11,216 bases of DNA from Bizionia sp. (GCA_018067115.1 JAGPVI010000012.1:1-11216), one strand, 5' to 3'. Shown: positions 1-7,085, numbered from the stretch's first letter. Notes: generated from the letters alone by a model not told the origin. Numbers and translations: made by a program.

Positions 1-15
1 TATTTTGTTTTTCAT
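1..15 (-). CDS. 5' end of an unidentified gene, cut by the window edge
   Basis: Reading leftward, the TetR stop codon (19-17) is followed after one base by ATG AAA AAC AAA ATA, which encodes MKNKI. This looks like the start of a gene translated together with the regulator. Only five codons are visible, so the product cannot be named. A Met-Lys-Asn-Lys start followed by Ile would suit a signal peptide. In flavobacteria, TetR genes of this kind often precede TolC/HlyD/RND efflux genes, so an export component is one guess, from context only. The 1-nt spacing is the main support. Confidence 0.4.
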
Positions 16-16
16 T

Positions 17-637
17 TTAGTTTAAAATTGATTGGTTTTCTTGTGTTTTGGGTTGATTTTCTAAGGTTTCTATTCCTAAAGTAGTACAAATACCGCGTAA
101 ATGATATTCTATAAAATGCTCCATAAGCATATTCATAGAGAATTTCTTTAAAGGAAAAACATCCTTGTCCTTTATAGCCATCATACTGTTAAAGTACATT
201 TTAGAGATAAAATCAATATCTATAGTATCTCTGTATAAATTTAAAGCGATTCCTTTCTCTAAGTTACTTTTTAGGCAATCGTTCATTACACACGACTGTT
301 CTGACTTTATAGCTTCGAATATTTTAGGATAATACTTTTGAAGTTGGTGTTGGGGAGACGATTTTTCATCTTTTAAATGTTCTAAAACAAAACGTTTAAT
401 ATGATAAATTTCCTCAATAGGATTTTTATCTTCTTTAATAATAGCTTCAATGCCAACAGATATATTCTCGAAAATAGACCACGTTACTGCTTCCACCAAT
501 TTTGTTTTATTGTCAAAATGCTGATATATCGTCTTTTTCGAAATCCCTAACTCTGTAGCAATATCGTCCATAGTTACACTCTTAAACCCTAAGGAAAGAA
601 ATAACTCGGTAGATTTTATAATAATACTTGTTTTCAT
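17..637 (-). CDS. TetR/AcrR-family transcriptional regulator
   Basis: This is a one-component DNA-binding repressor with an N-terminal helix-turn-helix and a C-terminal ligand/dimerisation domain. The N-terminal third carries the TetR signature: TMDDIATELGISKKTIYQHF at about residues 22-41, followed by the usual FxxKxxL segment that leads into helix 4. The C-terminal half (roughly 60-190) is divergent, as expected for the ligand domain, and ends in a Gln/Asn-rich tail. I chose the ATG at 637 (206 aa) over an upstream in-frame TTG at 649, because the TTG lies inside a perfect -7 promoter element (654-647). The length is normal for the family. The gene is divergent from the prenyl synthase and appears to be followed after 1 nt by another gene, so it probably heads an operon. 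A dyad at 659-688 probably mediates autorepression. The ligand is unknown. Confidence 0.9.
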   Translation of the reverse strand: MKTSIIIKSTELFLSLGFKSVTMDDIATELGISKKTIYQHFDNKTKLVEAVTWSIFENISVGIEAIIKEDKNPIEEIYHIKRFVLEHLKDEKSSPQHQLQKYYPKIFEAIKSEQSCVMNDCLKSNLEKGIALNLYRDTIDIDFISKMYFNSMMAIKDKDVFPLKKFSMNMLMEHFIEYHLRGICTTLGIETLENQPKTQENQSILN

Positions 638-646
638 AATAGTATG

Positions 647-654
647 CAAAACTA
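647..654 (-). promoter_or_regulatory. Putative -7 element of the TetR gene
   Basis: Read leftward, 654-647 is TAGTTTTG, a perfect match to the Bacteroidota -7 consensus TAnnTTTG. Transcription would start at about 638-643, only a few bases before the ATG at 637, so the mRNA would be nearly leaderless. I see no clear -33 TTG. The expected -33 region (about 670-675) falls in the middle of the dyad at 659-688. Confidence 0.45.
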
Positions 655-658
655 CAAC

Positions 659-688
659 AGGAAACTTTAAAAACCTAAAGAGTTTCCT
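659..688. promoter_or_regulatory. 30-bp inverted repeat, candidate TetR operator
   Basis: AGGAAACT (659-666) and AGTTTCCT (681-688) are perfect 8-bp inverted arms. The pairing continues inward with one T-G and one T-A pair, leaving a 10-nt centre. The size and symmetry suit a TetR-family operator. It covers the -35/-33 region of the regulator's own promoter and lies about 60 bp upstream of the -7 element of the prenyl synthase gene. Autorepression of the leftward operon is therefore more likely than direct control of the rightward one. Confidence 0.55.
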
Positions 689-746
689 AAGTATTAATCA
701 TTATTTAACATTACAGAAAAAGGTGGCGTTTTATAACTTTAATCAT

Positions 747-754
747 TATTTTTG
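747..754 (+). promoter_or_regulatory. Putative -7 element of the prenyl synthase gene
   Basis: TATTTTTG matches TAnnTTTG exactly and ends 4 nt before the ATG at 759, again implying a very short or absent 5' leader. No convincing -33 TTG is seen 17-23 bp upstream. The element favours the ATG at 759 over the in-frame GTG at 723, which lies upstream of it. Confidence 0.45.
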
Positions 755-758
755 CCGC

Positions 759-1733
759 ATGCAAACAACCCAACATTATCAAGCAGCGTTTTTAGAGCAT
801 TTAAAAACGTTTACATTCGCTAAAGAGCCTAAAAATTTATACGATCCTATTCATTATATATTAGAGCTTGGTGGTAAACGTTTACGTCCGGTTTTAACTT
901 TAATGACTGCCGAAATTTTTAATTGCGATTATAAAAAAGCGCTAGATGCTGCATTAAGTATTGAAGTGTTTCATAACTTCTCTTTAGTGCATGATGATAT
1001 TATGGATGCTGCTCCTTTGCGTCGTGGTAAACAGACTGTACATGAAAAATGGGATTTAAACACCGGTATATTATCTGGAGATGCCATGCTTATTATGGCG
1101 TACCAACTCTTCGAAAATTACGATGCTCACGTTTTTAGTGCGCTTGCAAAATTATTTAGTAAAACAGCTTTAGAAGTGTGTGAGGGCCAACAATACGATG
1201 TTGATTTTGAAACACGAGACGATGTTACCATTCCTGAGTATTTAAAAATGATTGAATACAAAACCGCTGTATTGGTTGGCGCAGCAATGAAAATGGGTGC
1301 TATTGTTGCTGATGCTTCGGAAGAAGAACAAGAAAAAATTTACGAATTTGGAAGATTATTAGGAATAGCGTTCCAATTACAAGACGATTATTTAGATGCT
1401 TTTGGAGACCCTGAAACTTTTGGAAAACAAGTTGGCGGCGATATTATTGAAAACAAAAAAACGTATTTATACTTAAAAGCATTAGAATTCTCTAACGCCT
1501 CTGATTCGCATCAATTAAGGCAATTGTTTTCGGTAAATTTAGAAGACAATTCTGATAAAATTGAATCTATTAAAGCATTTTTTATATCAACAGGTTCAGC
1601 AGAAGCTACTCAGGAAGAAATAAAAAATTATACAAATAAAGCCTTTACCGTTCTAGATACTTTAATGGTTTCTAACGATAAGAAAGAGAGCTTAAAAGCT
1701 TTTGGGACCGATTTAATGAATAGAAAAGTGTAA
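759..1733 (+). CDS. Polyprenyl diphosphate synthase (trans, probably short-chain FPP/GGPP type)
   Basis: This cytosolic Mg2+-dependent enzyme condenses isopentenyl diphosphate with allylic diphosphates to make the chains used for quinones, carotenoids and carrier lipids. The family hallmarks are present in order (324-aa numbering): GGKRLRP at 38-44 binds IPP diphosphate; the first Asp-rich motif DDIMD is at 79-83 with RRGK at 88-91; KT is at 168-169; the second Asp-rich motif DDYLD is at 209-213; and GKQVGGD follows at 222-228. The residue five places before the first Asp motif is Phe (FSLVHDDIMD). A bulky residue there usually limits chain length to C15-C20, whereas long-chain synthases such as IspB have Ala. 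This is an inference, not proof. I prefer the ATG at 759; a GTG at 723 would add 12 residues that do not look like family sequence. The next gene starts 4 nt after the stop. Confidence 0.93.
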   Translation: MQTTQHYQAAFLEHLKTFTFAKEPKNLYDPIHYILELGGKRLRPVLTLMTAEIFNCDYKKALDAALSIEVFHNFSLVHDDIMDAAPLRRGKQTVHEKWDLNTGILSGDAMLIMAYQLFENYDAHVFSALAKLFSKTALEVCEGQQYDVDFETRDDVTIPEYLKMIEYKTAVLVGAAMKMGAIVADASEEEQEKIYEFGRLLGIAFQLQDDYLDAFGDPETFGKQVGGDIIENKKTYLYLKALEFSNASDSHQLRQLFSVNLEDNSDKIESIKAFFISTGSAEATQEEIKNYTNKAFTVLDTLMVSNDKKESLKAFGTDLMNRKV

Positions 1734-1737
1734 TGTA

Positions 1738-2091
1738 ATGACGCTTCCCACAACTTTTAACGCTTTAATTGAAGAAGCACAATCGCTAGAATTGTACCAA
1801 AAACTCATCCTTCAAATTAATAAGGATTTTTTACTAGCCAATATAGATTTAAGCTTTGAAGAAAACGTAACACCTTCAGAATTAAAACTACTTGTACACG
1901 AAACCGTTTATAAACTAATTCAGGAGCGTTTTGCAGAATACTTAAATCTGCTTTATATAATTGATGTTTCAGAATCTAAAATTAAGGCATTAAATGGCGA
2001 TGACACTGTGCAACTTGCTGAAGAAGTGGCCTTCTTAATTTTAAAAAGAGAATGGCAAAAAGTGTGGTTTAGAGACAAGTATTCTAAATAA
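1738..2091 (+). CDS. Conserved-looking hypothetical protein coupled to the prenyl synthase
   Basis: I do not recognise a characterised family for this 117-residue protein. It has no signal peptide or membrane segment, so it is probably cytosolic. It looks almost wholly alpha-helical, with hydrophobic/acidic amphipathic stretches (about 5-32, 46-76 and 88-110) and a basic, aromatic end (REWQKVWFRDKYSK). There are no Cys residues and no obvious catalytic or metal-binding motif. The ATG lies 4 nt after the stop of the prenyl synthase gene with no promoter between them, so the two are very probably cotranscribed and translationally coupled. Codon use resembles the neighbours. A role linked to the synthase, such as stabilisation or partner binding, is only a context guess. 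It is convergent with the barrel gene, with 7 bases between the two stop codons. Confidence 0.85.
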   Translation: MTLPTTFNALIEEAQSLELYQKLILQINKDFLLANIDLSFEENVTPSELKLLVHETVYKLIQERFAEYLNLLYIIDVSESKIKALNGDDTVQLAEEVAFLILKREWQKVWFRDKYSK

Positions 2092-2149
2092 AAAGCGTTT
2101 AAAAATACACACGAACAAACGGCATCCACGCATTGGCATAAACGCTTTT
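2091..2149. terminator. Long-loop inverted repeat at a convergent gene junction, possible terminator
   Basis: AAAAGCGTTTA (2091-2101) and TAAACGCTTTT (2139-2149) form a perfect 11-bp inverted repeat around a 37-nt loop. It begins at the stop codon of the 117-aa gene and reaches into the 3' end of the opposing barrel gene. The right arm ends in TTTT on the plus strand and the left arm gives TTTT on the minus strand, so it could act in both directions. The loop is longer than in typical intrinsic terminators, which lowers confidence. Confidence 0.3.
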
Positions 2150-2638
2150 AGCGTCGTCATATAACACATTATAGCGCACCCCAAAAGTTACATTTTGCGT
2201 TCTATATCCTGCCCCAAAAAATAAAGCTGGATGCCAATATTGATCATCTTTAATAGCAGCATTTTCAAAATCCCTAGTCACTAAAAACTCTTCAAACTCT
2301 GCAGATAGTTGAATCTCTCGAATAGGAGAATACAACCCAGTAAGGCTACCTCCAAAAACCGTCGATTTATAAAAATTTTTCCGCTTGGTATAGGTACCAC
2401 TTAAACCTACGCCTAGCCCAAACATAGAGTTAAATTCATAAATAGCACTTGGCGCTAAAGTGGCACTAAAAAAACCACTGCCAGTACTTAAACCTAAACC
2501 ACCACCAAAACGCATGTGTTTCCAGAAATCATTAGTCGACTCTTTCGCTGATAACTGCGCATTTGCAACTACAAAAAACAGGGAAACACATAAAAACAAA
2601 AAGATCTTTTTGGGCGGTAATGAATTGGAATTTTTCAT
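2099..2638 (-). CDS. Small secreted outer-membrane beta-barrel candidate
   Basis: This 179-aa precursor has a clear Sec signal peptide: a basic start with KK at 10-11, a hydrophobic core at 12-24, and a likely cleavage after Ala27 (ANA|Q). The mature part is rich in Gly, Ser, Phe and Tyr and shows alternating hydrophobic/polar strands separated by short turns (for example GGGLGLSTGSGFF and FGAGYRTQNVTFGVRYNVLY). It ends in Phe (RVYF), the C-terminal feature recognised by the BAM machinery. It is therefore probably an 8-stranded-type barrel of the outer membrane, with no specific function visible. It is divergent from sucA with a 115-bp gap. Similar small proteins beside sucA are, as I recall, sometimes labelled alpha-ketoglutarate decarboxylase in flavobacterial genomes. 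Nothing in this sequence supports such an activity. Confidence 0.8.
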   Translation of the reverse strand: MKNSNSLPPKKIFLFLCVSLFFVVANAQLSAKESTNDFWKHMRFGGGLGLSTGSGFFSATLAPSAIYEFNSMFGLGVGLSGTYTKRKNFYKSTVFGGSLTGLYSPIREIQLSAEFEEFLVTRDFENAAIKDDQYWHPALFFGAGYRTQNVTFGVRYNVLYDDAKSVYANAWMPFVRVYF

Positions 2639-2673
2639 TAAACTGATATTAAAATAAAAAGTTGTTATAAATA

Positions 2674-2699
2674 TACTAAAAGTATGTCTAATTTTAGTA
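2674..2699. repeat. 26-bp dyad between the barrel gene and sucA
   Basis: TACTAAAA (2674-2681) and TTTTAGTA (2692-2699) are perfect 8-bp inverted arms with a 10-nt spacer, in the intergenic space shared by two divergent promoters. It ends 7 bp before the -7 element of sucA. It could be an operator, but the AT-only arm ends make chance more likely than for the TetR dyad. Confidence 0.35.
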
Positions 2700-2706
2700 A
2701 TTATTG

Positions 2707-2714
2707 TATTTTTG
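2707..2714 (+). promoter_or_regulatory. Putative -7 element of sucAB
   Basis: TATTTTTG is an exact TAnnTTTG match 39 nt upstream of the sucA ATG, giving a leader of roughly 30-35 nt. No good -33 TTG lies at the expected distance. No comparable element exists in the gap between sucA and sucB, so this is probably the main promoter for both genes. Confidence 0.45.
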
Positions 2715-2753
2715 ATAAAATTTTGTTGAAGCGAACCCGTCTTAAATTTTATA

Positions 2754-5513
2754 ATGGATAAATATTCCTTTTTAAACGCAGCACATACAGCATACTTTGC
2801 TGATTTATATGATCAATATTTAGAAAACCCAGATTCAGTTGAGCCTAGTTGGAGAGCCTTTTTTCAAGGTTACGACTTTGGTAGTGAAAACTACGGAATG
2901 GAAGGTGAAATAGCTGAAAGCGTTTCTACTCAAATTCCAGGACATGTCTTAAAAGAATTCCAGGTTATAAACTTAATTCATGGCTACAGAACACGTGGTC
3001 ATTTATTTACAAAAACAAACCCAGTAAGAGAGCGTAGAAAATACGCGCCAACGCTAGAAATAGAAAACTTCGGTTTAACATCTTCAGATTTAGAAACACG
3101 TTTCGATGCTGGAGAAATGTTAGGCTATGGAGGTCCACAAACATTACAAAAAATAATTGACCATTTAGAGCAAGTGTATTGCCATTCTATAGGTGTAGAG
3201 TATATGTATATTCGCAAACCCGAAGAATTGAAATGGATTCAAGACAAGCTTAATGTTGGTAACAACCAACCTAAGTTCTCTAACGATGAGAAAAAACATA
3301 TACTTAAAAAATTAAACGAAGCCGTTTCTTTTGAAACCTTTTTACACACAAAATATGTGGGACAAAAGCGTTTCTCTTTAGAAGGTGGTGAAACGTTAAT
3401 TCCAGCTCTAGATGCTGCTATTGATAAAGCAGCCGAGTATGGCGTTAAAGAATTTGTAATGGGAATGGCTCACCGTGGGCGATTAAGCACCCTTACAAAT
3501 ATTTTTGGCAAATCGGCCAAAGATATCTTTAGTGAATTTGACGGTAAAGATTACGAAGAGAAGGTGTTCGATGGAGATGTTAAATATCACTTAGGATGGA
3601 CTAGTAATCGCGAGACAAAATCTGGAAAAGAAATAAACTTGAGTATTGCCCCTAATCCCTCTCACTTAGAAACTGTAGGTGCAGTTGTAGAAGGTATTGT
3701 AAGAGCAAAACAAGACCAGTTTTATAAAGACGACTTTAGTAAAGTACTCCCAATAATTGTACATGGTGATGCCGCAATTGCGGGTCAAGGACTAGTTTAC
3801 GAACTAGTACAAATGGCACAATTAGATGGGTATAAAACAAACGGAACCATCCATATTGTTGTAAATAACCAAATAGGTTTTACAACAAACTATTTAGATG
3901 CACGATCAAGCACCTATTGTACAGATGTTGGTAAAGTAACATTATCTCCAGTTTTACACGTAAACGCAGACGATGCCGAAGCCGTTGTACACGCAACTCT
4001 ATTTGCATTAGATTTTAGAATGAAATTTAAACGTGATGTGTTTATTGATTTATTAGGCTATAGAAAATACGGTCATAATGAAGGAGACGAACCGCGTTTT
4101 ACACAACCTAAGTTATACAAAGCGATTGCAAAACATGATAACCCAAGAGATATCTACGCCGCTAAATTACAAGCCAGTGGTCTTATCGAAGAAAATCATG
4201 TTAAAAACTTAGAAAAAGCATACAAAGATGCTTTAGAAGAAAAGTTAGAAGATTCTAGAAAAGAAGATAAAACAGTAATTACACCATTTATGCACGACAC
4301 TTGGAAAGATTTCGAGCGCGTTGATGAGCATAAAATGATGGAAACCGTAGACACAACAACAAGTATTGAAAAGCTTACAGAAATTACTAAAGTGATTTCT
4401 AATTTACCAAAAGGTAAAAAGTTTATTCGTAAGATTGAACGTTTAATACAGTCTAGACAAAAAATGTTCGATGAGAACAGGCTAGATTGGTCTATGGCCG
4501 AGCATTTAGCGTATGGAACACTATTAGACGAAGGTTTCGATGTTAGAATTTCTGGTCAAGATGTAGAGAGAGGAACATTTTCTCACCGTCACGCCGTGGT
4601 AAAAGTTGAAGATAGCGAAGAAGAAATCTTATTACTTAACCAACTTAACGATAAGCAAGGTGAGTTCTATATTTACAACTCTTTACTATCTGAGTATGGC
4701 GTTGTAGGTTTCGATTATGGTTATGCAATGGCTAGCCCAAATACGCTAACCATCTGGGAAGCACAATTTGGAGATTTCAGTAATGGTGCGCAAATTATGC
4801 TCGACCAATACATATCTGCTGCCGAAGATAAATGGAAAACACAAAACGGGTTAGTAATGTTGTTACCTCATGGCTACGAAGGACAAGGTGCAGAGCATTC
4901 TTCAGCTAGAATGGAACGTTATTTACAATTATGTGCTAAAGACAATATGTATGTAGCCGATTGTACAACACCAGAAAATATGTTCCATTTGTTAAGAAGA
5001 CAAATGAAATCTAATTTTAGAAAGCCACTCATTATATTCACGCCAAAAAGTTTATTACGTCATCCAAAATGTGTTTCTACAGTAGAAAGTTTCGCTAACG
5101 GATCGTTTAAAACAGTAATCGATGACGAGAATAGTGATGTAAATAAAATAAAAACATTAGTTTTACTAACAGGAAAGTTCTATTACGATCTTGACGAAGA
5201 GCGCGAAAATCTTAAAAGAGACGACGTTGCATTGGTTAGAATCGAGCAATTATTCCCGTTACCAAGTAAAGCCATTAAAGACATTTTATCGAAATATAAA
5301 AATGCAGACGATATTGTTTGGGCTCAAGAAGAACCTAGAAATATGGGAGCATATAGCCATATGTTAATGCATTTAGACGAAGCTAGAAACTTTAGACTAG
5401 CATCTAGAAGACCATACGGGGCACCAGCAGCTGGTAGTTCAGTAAGATCGAAAGCTAGACATAAAGAGGTTATAGATTTTGTGTTCGATAAAACAAAAAA
5501 CAATCAGAGATAA
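2754..5513 (+). CDS. sucA: 2-oxoglutarate dehydrogenase E1 component
   Basis: This is the thiamine-diphosphate-dependent E1 of the cytosolic 2-oxoglutarate dehydrogenase complex. It decarboxylates 2-oxoglutarate and passes the succinyl group to the lipoyl arm of SucB. At 919 aa it is close to the E. coli enzyme (933 aa). The N-terminal 40 residues (SFLNAAHTAYFADLY, then SWRAFF at 32-37) are the family's small helical E2-interaction region. MAHRGR at 238-243 and NPSHLE at 301-306 carry the active-site histidines. The ThDP motif runs from GDAAIAGQG (338-346) to NNQIGF (371-376), and GHNEGDEP is at 440-447. The C-terminal pyrimidine-binding half has EAQFGDFSNG (669-678) and HGYEGQGAEHSSARMER (706-722). 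All expected residues are intact. sucB follows after 54 nt. The E3 gene and sucCD are not in the window. Confidence 0.98.
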   Translation: MDKYSFLNAAHTAYFADLYDQYLENPDSVEPSWRAFFQGYDFGSENYGMEGEIAESVSTQIPGHVLKEFQVINLIHGYRTRGHLFTKTNPVRERRKYAPTLEIENFGLTSSDLETRFDAGEMLGYGGPQTLQKIIDHLEQVYCHSIGVEYMYIRKPEELKWIQDKLNVGNNQPKFSNDEKKHILKKLNEAVSFETFLHTKYVGQKRFSLEGGETLIPALDAAIDKAAEYGVKEFVMGMAHRGRLSTLTNIFGKSAKDIFSEFDGKDYEEKVFDGDVKYHLGWTSNRETKSGKEINLSIAPNPSHLETVGAVVEGIVRAKQDQFYKDDFSKVLPIIVHGDAAIAGQGLVYELVQMAQLDGYKTNGTIHIVVNNQIGFTTNYLDARSSTYCTDVGKVTLSPVLHVNADDAEAVVHATLFALDFRMKFKRDVFIDLLGYRKYGHNEGDEPRFTQPKLYKAIAKHDNPRDIYAAKLQASGLIEENHVKNLEKAYKDALEEKLEDSRKEDKTVITPFMHDTWKDFERVDEHKMMETVDTTTSIEKLTEITKVISNLPKGKKFIRKIERLIQSRQKMFDENRLDWSMAEHLAYGTLLDEGFDVRISGQDVERGTFSHRHAVVKVEDSEEEILLLNQLNDKQGEFYIYNSLLSEYGVVGFDYGYAMASPNTLTIWEAQFGDFSNGAQIMLDQYISAAEDKWKTQNGLVMLLPHGYEGQGAEHSSARMERYLQLCAKDNMYVADCTTPENMFHLLRRQMKSNFRKPLIIFTPKSLLRHPKCVSTVESFANGSFKTVIDDENSDVNKIKTLVLLTGKFYYDLDEERENLKRDDVALVRIEQLFPLPSKAIKDILSKYKNADDIVWAQEEPRNMGAYSHMLMHLDEARNFRLASRRPYGAPAAGSSVRSKARHKEVIDFVFDKTKNNQR

Positions 5514-5567
5514 GTCTTTGAACACATTGAAAAAAGTAAAATAAACAAAACATAAAATTACATTACG

Positions 5568-6833
5568 ATGATTTTAGAAATGAAAGTGCCTTCTCCCGGA
5601 GAATCAATTACAGAAGTTGAAATAGCAGAATGGTTAGTACAAGATGGTGATTATGTTGAAAAAGATCAAGCCATTGCCGAGGTAGATAGCGACAAAGCAA
5701 CCTTAGAACTTCCTGCAGAAGCTAGTGGTATTATTACTTTAAAAGCTGAAGAAGGAGACGCGGTAGAAGTTGGCCAAGTCGTTTGTTTAATAGACACTAG
5801 CGCTAGCAAACCAGAAGGTTCTTCATCTGACGCTCCATCAACATTTAAAGGTGGTGACGAAGGCGGAAATACAAACGCTGAAAAAGATCTTGCTAAAGAT
5901 CAAAAAGCGGCAAAAGACACCAATCCTAAAGCAGAAAACCCTGCTAAAGAAACTTATGCTTCTGGCGTTGCAAGTCCTGCGGCGAAAAAAGTATTAGCAG
6001 AAAAAGGAATGGATGCGAAAGCAGTTGCCGGAACAGGTAAAGACGGACGTATTACTAAAGATGATGCCGTGAAAGCAGTACCATCTATGGGAACACCTTC
6101 TGGAGGAAACAGAAGTTCTCATAATAGTAAAATGTCTATGTTACGTCGTAAAGTAGCAGAACGTTTAGTAGAAGCCAAAAACACAACAGCCATGTTAACG
6201 ACGTTTAACGAAGTTGATATGTCTCCAATTTTTGAGCTTAGAAATGAGTATAAAGAAACGTTTAAAGCAAAGCATGGTGTTGGATTAGGATTTATGTCTT
6301 TCTTCACATTAGCAGTTGTAAGAGCTTTAAAAATGTACCCAGCGGTTAACTCAATGATCGACGGTAAAGAAATGTTAACTTACGATTTCGTAGATATTAG
6401 TATTGCCGTTTCTGGTCCTAAAGGATTAATGGTACCAGTTATTAGAAATGCTGAAAACTTATCGTTTAGAGGTGTTGAAGCAGAAGTAAAACGTTTAGCA
6501 TTAAGAGCTAGAGACGGACAAATTACTGTAGATGAAATGACAGGTGGTACGTTTACAATCTCTAATGGTGGTGTGTTTGGAAGTATGTTATCGACTCCAA
6601 TTATTAACCCTCCTCAAAGTGGTATCTTAGGAATGCACAACATTGTTGAGCGCCCAGTCGCTATTAACGGACACGTTGAAATTAGACCAATTATGTATGT
6701 GGCTTTATCTTACGACCATAGAATTATTGATGGTAAAGAAAGTGTTGGTTTCTTAGTCGCTATTAAAGAGGCTCTAGAAAACCCTACAGAATTATTAATG
6801 GACAATGATATTAAAAGAGCTTTAGAGCTTTAA
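5568..6833 (+). CDS. sucB: 2-oxoglutarate dehydrogenase E2 component (dihydrolipoyllysine succinyltransferase)
   Basis: SucB is the core of the 2-oxoglutarate dehydrogenase complex and transfers the succinyl group from its lipoyl arm to CoA. The three domains are in the standard order. The lipoyl domain (1-77) has the lipoylation site DSDKATLEL with Lys43. A flexible Ala/Lys/Pro/Ser-rich linker (about 78-130) leads to the peripheral-subunit-binding domain (about 133-171, SPAAKKVLAEKGMDA then GTGKDGRITKDD). The catalytic domain (about 185-421) ends with SYDHRIIDGK at 381-390, which supplies the active-site His384 and Asp388. The lipoyl-domain start (PSPGESITEVEIAEW) and the succinyltransferase-type NEVDMSP (214-220) separate it from acetyltransferase E2 proteins. 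The length (421 aa) is normal. The 54-nt gap after sucA is A-rich with no promoter match, so the pair is probably one transcript, ended by the hairpin at 6854-6885. Confidence 0.97.
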   Translation: MILEMKVPSPGESITEVEIAEWLVQDGDYVEKDQAIAEVDSDKATLELPAEASGIITLKAEEGDAVEVGQVVCLIDTSASKPEGSSSDAPSTFKGGDEGGNTNAEKDLAKDQKAAKDTNPKAENPAKETYASGVASPAAKKVLAEKGMDAKAVAGTGKDGRITKDDAVKAVPSMGTPSGGNRSSHNSKMSMLRRKVAERLVEAKNTTAMLTTFNEVDMSPIFELRNEYKETFKAKHGVGLGFMSFFTLAVVRALKMYPAVNSMIDGKEMLTYDFVDISIAVSGPKGLMVPVIRNAENLSFRGVEAEVKRLALRARDGQITVDEMTGGTFTISNGGVFGSMLSTPIINPPQSGILGMHNIVERPVAINGHVEIRPIMYVALSYDHRIIDGKESVGFLVAIKEALENPTELLMDNDIKRALEL

Positions 6834-6853
6834 CATCTACTAGTATATAGATT

Positions 6854-6885
6854 AAAAAAGCATCCTTTTCAGGATGCTTTTTTTT
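6854..6885 (+). terminator. Intrinsic terminator of sucAB
   Basis: AGCATCCT (6859-6866), loop TTTC, and AGGATGCT (6871-6878) form a perfect 8-bp stem. It is preceded by six A and followed by eight T on the plus strand (6878-6885), extending the pairing. It starts 20 nt after the sucB stop. The A run gives a weaker T tract on the minus strand, so some bidirectional action is possible. Confidence 0.93.
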
Positions 6886-7085
6886 GGTTTAAATTCTAGA
6901 TAACACTGGCGACACAATACATATTAAAATAAATATTGCAACTTCGTCTGCAACCTCTCCACTACATACGAAAATACAGAGGCTATCCTTTTAATGCCGG
7001 ATCTACTCTATGAGATACGCAAATTCGCTTTCACAACTGAAGTTTTAAGCAATATCGACACCAATAGAACACTTCAGTTTATACC
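6886..7085. other. Non-coding stretch between the sucAB and nrdBA terminators
   Basis: About 200 bp lies outside both terminators. I see no ORF with coding character and no promoter match. The only structure is a 9-bp perfect inverted repeat, AACTGAAGT (7035-7043) and ACTTCAGTT (7071-7079), with a 27-nt spacer. It could be inert spacer, a degraded gene or part of a small RNA. Confidence 0.5.

Noticed and set aside
2460..2657. 65-aa plus-strand reading frame opposite the barrel gene
   Set aside because: It lies antisense to the signal peptide and N-terminus of the barrel gene, is Pro/Lys-rich with no family features, and has no promoter.
5514..5567. Separate promoter for sucB
   Set aside because: The A-rich 54-nt gap has no TAnnTTTG match (nearest is AGTCTTTG), so cotranscription with sucA is the simpler reading.
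6119..6307. 62-aa minus-strand reading frame inside sucB
   Set aside because: It is wholly antisense to the catalytic-domain coding sequence of sucB, with no independent support.
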